64,000 bases of DNA from Methylophaga sp. (lineage in GTDB: Bacteria > Pseudomonadota > Gammaproteobacteria > Nitrosococcales > Methylophagaceae): NCBI GenBank assembly GCA_002706095.1, contig PAJP01000008.1:1-64000 (forward strand). The letters are read 5' to 3'. Made by a program: the position numbers and the translations under genes. Below the pieces are notes generated by a model. That model made no database searches, had not been told where the DNA came from, and was given only the letters and a program-made list of their open reading frames with translations. This document shows positions 60,228 through 64,000 of this stretch, in pieces (positions within the stretch are counted from its first letter, which is position 1; each line of letters starts with the position of its first letter).

Positions 60228-60402
60228 CTTCCAATATTTTTATATAATTACTGTTTAAATTTTTATCTTGCATCACTTTAAGCAAAGATAACAAATCTTC
60301 TTCGTTTCCGAGCCTAAGCCAGTCTAAATATTCGTTAAAATCCATATCTCCAATAATATTTAGTGGATTGGATATTAGCTGTTCGTACTTAGTGTTTATC
60401 AT
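60187..60402 (-). CDS. Small acidic protein of unknown function
   Basis: A 71-residue protein ('DFNEYLDWLRLGNEEDLLSLLKVMQD'), helical, overlapping both neighbours. Function unknown. Confidence 0.45.
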   Translation of the reverse strand: MINTKYEQLISNPLNIIGDMDFNEYLDWLRLGNEEDLLSLLKVMQDKNLNSNYIKILEVEVHSKRTRTARI

Positions 60403-61108
60403 CTATTTTTGATTTTACTAATTTTTTTAGTTTTTCTTGCCAAGTAAAATTATATTGCTTACCGTGAGCTTGCCAGCTTGTTTGAGACATAACATCATTT
60501 AAACTAAGACAAGGTTTATTGTAAAGTACATATTCTTCTGCGGCTTTTTTAGTTGAGAAATACCAATTTTTAGCAGGAATGTAGAAAACATCGATATTGT
60601 TTATTTTATAGTTAGCTATTTGGTAATTATATTCTTTACTTACCACCCAACAAGAATTACCTTCAAAAACATCAACCCCATCTTCAGTTGTGAATAAGCA
60701 CTCTCTAAAATGCTCAATTTTATTTATACTAATTCCGCCATTACCGCCTAAAGCTAACATTTGTTCTCCGTTACAATCTAATTTAAAACCACTTATAGTA
60801 AAAGTATTAGTTTTACAGTTTGGTTGCTGCACTTTATCACTGACACAAAAACAGACAGAATCTGATAATCTCTTTACTTTCGTTACCACTCTAAAAGGAA
60901 CTCCATTTGAAATACCTTGAGGAGTATGCATATAATAGTTTAACACCTCGTAATCTCTGTCAACTACCTCTTCCCAATCCTTACTATTATGCACTACCCA
61001 TAAAGGTATTTCCCAACCATCTTCGCTAGAAAGACCTACCAAACCTTCTTTGTTCAGAGTAAGTACTTCAAAAACTTTTCCTGTTGGTATATGTCTATAT
61101 TTTTTCAT
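60389..61108 (-). CDS. Phage protein with repeated 'GKVFEV/DVFEGN' type beta domain
   Basis: A 239-residue protein, first gene behind the promoter at 61132-61139. The start 'YRHIPTGKVFEV' is like a small beta-barrel, and the later part 'TTEDGVDVFEGNSCWVVSKEYNY' ... 'YFSTKKAAEEYVLYNKPCLSLNDV' is a pattern I have seen in Bacteroidota phage proteins without assigned function. The C-terminus is basic. Confidence 0.6.
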   Translation of the reverse strand: MKKYRHIPTGKVFEVLTLNKEGLVGLSSEDGWEIPLWVVHNSKDWEEVVDRDYEVLNYYMHTPQGISNGVPFRVVTKVKRLSDSVCFCVSDKVQQPNCKTNTFTISGFKLDCNGEQMLALGGNGGISINKIEHFRECLFTTEDGVDVFEGNSCWVVSKEYNYQIANYKINNIDVFYIPAKNWYFSTKKAAEEYVLYNKPCLSLNDVMSQTSWQAHGKQYNFTWQEKLKKLVKSKIDDKH

Positions 61109-61131
61109 ATTTCTTATTTTTAATTACACTA

Positions 61132-61139
61132 CAAATATA
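61132..61139 (-). promoter_or_regulatory. Promoter -7 element behind the helicase terminator
   Basis: On the - strand TATATTTG, 23 bases before the ATG of the 239-residue gene and just after the terminator of the helicase gene. The -33 box is not clear. Confidence 0.5.
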
Positions 61140-61140
61140 A

Positions 61141-61172
61141 AACAAAAAACCGCCCTATAAAAATAAGACGGC
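61141..61172 (-). terminator. Terminator after the helicase gene
   Basis: On the - strand CCGTCTTAT and ATAGGGCGG pair (two G-T pairs) around a T-rich loop, then TTTTTTG. It ends the helicase transcript. Confidence 0.7.
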
Positions 61173-61198
61173 TAAAATTAATAATATTTTAACAGATA

Positions 61199-62320
61199 TC
61201 AAAAAGGCACTTCATCTTGATCATCATCACTCTTAACAACAGGATCATCAAAAGCTACATCAGGAGTAATAGGTGTAATATCCTTATAATTATTTTCTTC
61301 TGTTTGTCTTGGTTTTGCGCCAAATGTAGGAGTTTTTATAGATGGTGTTGAGAAGCTGTTGTTACTAGAGTAGCCTTCTACCTCATTTCTCTCAAAAACC
61401 CTTTCGGCAAATACATCTTTTGTGTCTTTTATATCCACACCTCTCCTTTTAAGGTAAAAATAATAAGCGACTCCTATAGGATCAAAACTATCAGTGTTAC
61501 TGCCTTCTATTTTAAAATCTTCTAACCAAGGATAGGCATTTTTACTAAATACCATAAATTTATCATTTAAGTGCATTCTCCAAGGCATTACTTTCACATA
61601 GAGTATATCGCACAATTTGAAAAATTGCCCACTCCCGTACAGATCAGACTCGATGGGTTTATGATTTTTAGGATTATCTATCCTCTTAAGAATATCATCG
61701 TTCAATTGGTTTAATATTATAAAACTAATAAACCAGTGCATATCTTTAAGCCTGTTAATTTGTGTTAAAAAAGAGTCTACTGAAGATTTTTGACTTCCTT
61801 TAGTATCTAGTATGTTTTCTAAGTTGTCAACAGTAACTACTATTTTTCTATCAGGGTATTGCTCTATTAGCCAACTAACATCCTCAAAAAACTGTTCAGG
61901 TGTTACAGGTTCGTTTTGATAATACACATTATCATTTCTATGGACTTCGCAGACCTCTCTCAATTGCTTCAAGTCTTCCACAGTAGGGTTATTATAAAGA
62001 ACTTCATCCATAGTTTTACCCGTCTTTTGGCAAATATCTCTTACAAGTATTTTAAAAAAATTCAATTCATAGTTGCCATTCATAACAACTACATCAGGAT
62101 TGTTAGACAGTATGTGCCTTTGTATCCTTTCTAGGTCATATGTTTTCCCAGAAAAACTACGAGCAGCTATACCAACGATCAAAGAAGGGGTTAGGCCGCC
62201 TAAACAACTTTTATCCAAGTGATCTATGCCTGTGGAAATAGGTTTTATTTTACCTGACTGAAAATCTCCTATTAATTTTACTGTTTTATTTGTAAGGTCT
62301 GTGCTTTTTTTTAGTGGCAT
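61199..62320 (-). CDS. Replicative SF4 (DnaB-like) helicase
   Basis: A 373-residue protein. 'GIAARSFSGKTYDLERIQRHIL' is the Walker A region (Lys59, Thr60), 'KIVVTVDNLENIL' the Walker B strand with Asp (about residue 165), and 'WFISFIILNQLNDDI' the sensor strand with Gln. The C-terminus is linker-like and ends acidic ('DQDEVPF'), like the tails that bind partner proteins in single-strand binding proteins. The N-terminal domain of host DnaB is missing, as in several crAss-like phage helicases. The AP2/HNH-type gene lies four bases upstream. Confidence 0.85.
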   Translation of the reverse strand: MPLKKSTDLTNKTVKLIGDFQSGKIKPISTGIDHLDKSCLGGLTPSLIVGIAARSFSGKTYDLERIQRHILSNNPDVVVMNGNYELNFFKILVRDICQKTGKTMDEVLYNNPTVEDLKQLREVCEVHRNDNVYYQNEPVTPEQFFEDVSWLIEQYPDRKIVVTVDNLENILDTKGSQKSSVDSFLTQINRLKDMHWFISFIILNQLNDDILKRIDNPKNHKPIESDLYGSGQFFKLCDILYVKVMPWRMHLNDKFMVFSKNAYPWLEDFKIEGSNTDSFDPIGVAYYFYLKRRGVDIKDTKDVFAERVFERNEVEGYSSNNSFSTPSIKTPTFGAKPRQTEENNYKDITPITPDVAFDDPVVKSDDDQDEVPF

Positions 62321-62324
62321 ATAT

Positions 62325-62873
62325 TTAATCTGTTATTTCTACTTCCCAATTATACATTGCTTTATATACTCTATCATCAATTTTATCTTTCCATTTATCG
62401 GCCACTTCCTTAATATGTTTTTCTTTTGCTTTTTTATACGCTTGAAAAGCTTCTTCTGGTGTTTTAAAATAGCCTAAATGAGTCTGAGTATAACCTATAT
62501 TTATTGTAGCTCTGTATTTTTTATTTACTTTCACTACGCCCTTAAAATATTTCGATTTCTTTTTATTTCCAAAAATTTTATTTATTTCTTGAGGAACAAA
62601 ACAGCAAAATTTAGAATCATATACAGTATTACCTTTGGCTAAAATATCCTTATCCAAATGCCATCCTTCCATATATTCAGGTTTGTAATTTTCTTCAAAC
62701 CATCTACTAAAATTACTAATACGCAACCAGTCGATGGACACAATACAATTTTTATAATTCTTGTGGCGATAACACCTCTGTAATATGTTCATCCACAAAT
62801 CATATATAATAGGTGTAGTTTTTTCAACATCTATGATCCCTCCATATCTATTCCCTGTACTTTTTATTGACAT
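62325..62873 (-). CDS. AP2-domain endonuclease-like protein
   Basis: A 182-residue protein. 'IYDLWMNILQRCYRHKNYKN', 'WLRISNFSRWFEENY' and 'GWHLDKDILAKGNTVYDSKFCCFVPQEIN' match the frequent phage proteins related to HNH/AP2 homing endonucleases. Residues about 120 to 160 are AP2-like ('YFKGVVKVNKKYRATINIG...LGYFKTPEEAFQAYKKAK'). The HNH residues are not complete, so it may only bind DNA or use a variant site. It sits directly ahead of the helicase gene. Confidence 0.75.
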   Translation of the reverse strand: MSIKSTGNRYGGIIDVEKTTPIIYDLWMNILQRCYRHKNYKNCIVSIDWLRISNFSRWFEENYKPEYMEGWHLDKDILAKGNTVYDSKFCCFVPQEINKIFGNKKKSKYFKGVVKVNKKYRATINIGYTQTHLGYFKTPEEAFQAYKKAKEKHIKEVADKWKDKIDDRVYKAMYNWEVEITD

Positions 62874-62926
62874 ATATTTAAAAATTCTCTCTTATATTCA
62901 TTATTAATCTCTTCTAAAATGATTTA

Positions 62927-63118
62927 TCATAATATATCAGTTATATAATCTAGCTCTCTTATAGCATCATCATACTCATCCCTAAGCTCTTTTGGTACAC
63001 GTTTTACACCTAACAATTGTTCTAAAACTTTTGGTGCCTTATATGTAATATAACTATAATCAGTGGTCAAATCTCTAGCTTGCTGTAACAATTCTTCTAA
63101 GTCTTCTTTTTTACTCAT
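62927..63118 (-). CDS. Small helical protein of unknown function
   Basis: A 63-residue protein from ATG 63118, which overlaps the end of the upstream gene by eight bases; a GTG at 63145 would give a longer overlap. It is acidic and helical ('KKEDLEELLQQARDLTTDY'). Confidence 0.5.
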   Translation of the reverse strand: MSKKEDLEELLQQARDLTTDYSYITYKAPKVLEQLLGVKRVPKELRDEYDDAIRELDYITDIL

Positions 63119-63377
63119 TTTTAGTAATTTTTCTAGCTTTTTCACTTAATTCTCTTAATAATCTGTTTGTCTCTCTTTGATACATTTCAGCACACTCCGC
63201 AATAGTAGGTGCAGGATACTCCATATCCTCAAAACCACTACTACTATCGTTTGAATCAATTAATTCCCATTTATCCGTAGGACGATCTGAGTAGTAGTTT
63301 ACCCAAAGTTTGTTACATTTGTAGTCAGGAAAAGTTTTCTTAAAGTCTATTGCTTGTTTAGGTGTTATTCTTTTCAT
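63111..63377 (-). CDS. Small protein with 'YPAPTIAECAEMY' motif
   Basis: An 88-residue protein. The segment 'KLWVNYYSDRPTDKWELIDS' followed by 'YPAPTIAECAEMYQRE' is of a type seen in other Bacteroidota phages and mobile elements, where 'PAPT..E' precedes a helix. Function unknown. Confidence 0.55.
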   Translation of the reverse strand: MKRITPKQAIDFKKTFPDYKCNKLWVNYYSDRPTDKWELIDSNDSSSGFEDMEYPAPTIAECAEMYQRETNRLLRELSEKARKITKNE

Positions 63378-63389
63378 AACTTAAATATT

Positions 63390-63755
63390 TTAAGATACTG
63401 TATTATAACCACCGCCATAATTATACATACTCCTACAACTACCATCACAAAAACATACCCCACCACCTCTAAAACAAAACGGTTTAGTTTTTATATTTTC
63501 TTTAATTATTTTAGTTCCTTCTGTATTTAGAGCATTCTCTAACCTTTTATAGGATTCTTCTTTAGTTTCTACAGTTTCTATTATTTGCCAATTATTTTTA
63601 AAGTCTTCTATAATGTACCTACTACTTACGTCTGTATCTAAATTACGTATTACACAAGAAGTGCTTGTCATTTCTACAACCTTACCTTTAAAAGGAGTAC
63701 TGTGTGATGATTTTTTACCTTTAAAAATGTAAATATATTGATCTTTAATTTCCAT
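63390..63755 (-). CDS. Small protein with Cys-rich C-terminus
   Basis: A 121-residue protein, with a beta-barrel-like first half ('YIYIFKGKKSSHSTPFKGKVVEMTSTSCVI') and a C-terminal Cys/Gly-rich tail ('FCFRGGGVCFCDGSCRSMYNYGGGYN') that may bind metal. It overlaps its upstream neighbour by 11 bases. Confidence 0.55.
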   Translation of the reverse strand: MEIKDQYIYIFKGKKSSHSTPFKGKVVEMTSTSCVIRNLDTDVSSRYIIEDFKNNWQIIETVETKEESYKRLENALNTEGTKIIKENIKTKPFCFRGGGVCFCDGSCRSMYNYGGGYNTVS

Positions 63756-64000
63756 AATTCTCTAATTGTTTTATTTGTTCTTCTGTCAAATGTTCTTTGT
63801 ATCGTTCTAATACTTCTGCGGCGGGAAGATACTCAACCAATTCTCCATTATTGACTCCTAAACTTCCACCACCCTTACTATCTTCACTATAAGGGTCAAT
63901 ACCAACAATGTATTTATCTATTAGCTCAGCTTCTCTATCCACCTGTTTTCTTATTTTAGTATCACCGTATTTATCTAACCAATCTGTTATTGGATTATTC
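63745..64000 (-). CDS. Conserved phage protein, 5' partial at the window end
   Basis: The frame stays open through the last bases of the window ('NNPITDWLDKYGDTKIRKQVDREAELIDKY'), so the true start lies beyond 64000; an internal GTG at 63942 is not a likely start. 'PITDWLDKYGD' is a common beginning of small phage and Bacteroidota proteins of unknown role. The visible C-terminal part is helical ('LPAAEVLERYKEHLTEEQIKQL'). At least 84 residues. Confidence 0.65.
   Translation of the reverse strand, partial: NNPITDWLDKYGDTKIRKQVDREAELIDKYIVGIDPYSEDSKGGGSLGVNNGELVEYLPAAEVLERYKEHLTEEQIKQLENYGN

Noticed and set aside
1-64000. Reassigned TAG stop codon, known from some crAss-like phages
   Set aside because: Several genes end in TAG at natural places (for example 8656-8658, 33958-33960, 51719-51721), and no frame needs reading through TAG to be complete.
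1-64000. tRNA genes, rRNA genes or a CRISPR array
   Set aside because: No cloverleaf-like sequence with a CCA-type end, no rRNA-like stretch and no regularly spaced repeat was noticed by eye in the few gaps; a dedicated search was not possible.

Overview
The window reads as part of a tailed double-stranded DNA phage of the crAss-like type (Crassvirales), infecting a member of the Bacteroidota, most probably a flavobacterium-like host. The phage call rests on the virion block: three adjacent ring/adaptor-type proteins, a very long muzzle/tail protein with the 'FGGDT' and 'FYG' type segments of crAss-like phages, a virion lysozyme and giant putative cargo proteins of about 960 to 2200 residues. 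It also rests on a family A DNA polymerase, a BT4734/VirE-type primase, an SF4 helicase and a uracil-DNA glycosylase. The host call rests on promoters of the form TTTG-N20-TAnnTTTG, typical of Bacteroidota, on weak Shine-Dalgarno signals, on high A+T, and on one protein with a Bacteroidota-style signal peptide ending in AQ. TAG is used as an ordinary stop, so the stop-codon reassignment of some crAss-like phages is not seen.

Layout. Bases 1 to 42,600 are read on the + strand. They hold a membrane-anchored protein (partial), four fibre-region proteins ending in two terminators near 8.7 kb, the ring/adaptor genes (8.8 to 10.8 kb), the muzzle (10.8 to 17.9 kb), a GIY-YIG homing endonuclease inserted between muzzle and lysozyme (17.9 to 18.8 kb), the lysozyme and the cargo/ejection proteins (21 to 39.7 kb). 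A small early-type operon follows (39.8 to 40.95 kb), then a TnpB element that splits a small membrane-protein gene (41 to 42.5 kb). A bidirectional terminator at 42.6 kb closes the block. From 42.6 kb to the end almost everything is on the - strand and converges on that terminator: a secreted zinc-peptidase candidate, homing endonucleases, two metallophosphoesterases, an RNA-repair-like set (cyclic-phosphate processing receiver domain, nucleotidyltransferases including an RlaP type), a PD-(D/E)XK nuclease, a small heat-shock protein, many small genes, DNA polymerase, primase, UDG and helicase.

The genes fit a simple plan. The - block makes the replication and host-takeover proteins from several short-leader promoters. 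The + block makes the virion, whose large cargo proteins would be carried in the head and ejected. Four endonuclease-type genes and one TnpB have settled at module edges or beside replication genes.

The most unusual signal is a pair of long, structured 5' leaders, found only ahead of two unrelated endonuclease genes (near 43.9 and 53.7 kb). Both can form a promoter-proximal hairpin whose loop pairs with the loop of a second hairpin that sits directly before the start codon. All three helices are kept with different sequences. Other notable points are a vWA-like domain inside the muzzle protein, a junction repeat that shows how the GIY-YIG gene entered, and an antisense 65-residue membrane gene between two virion genes.
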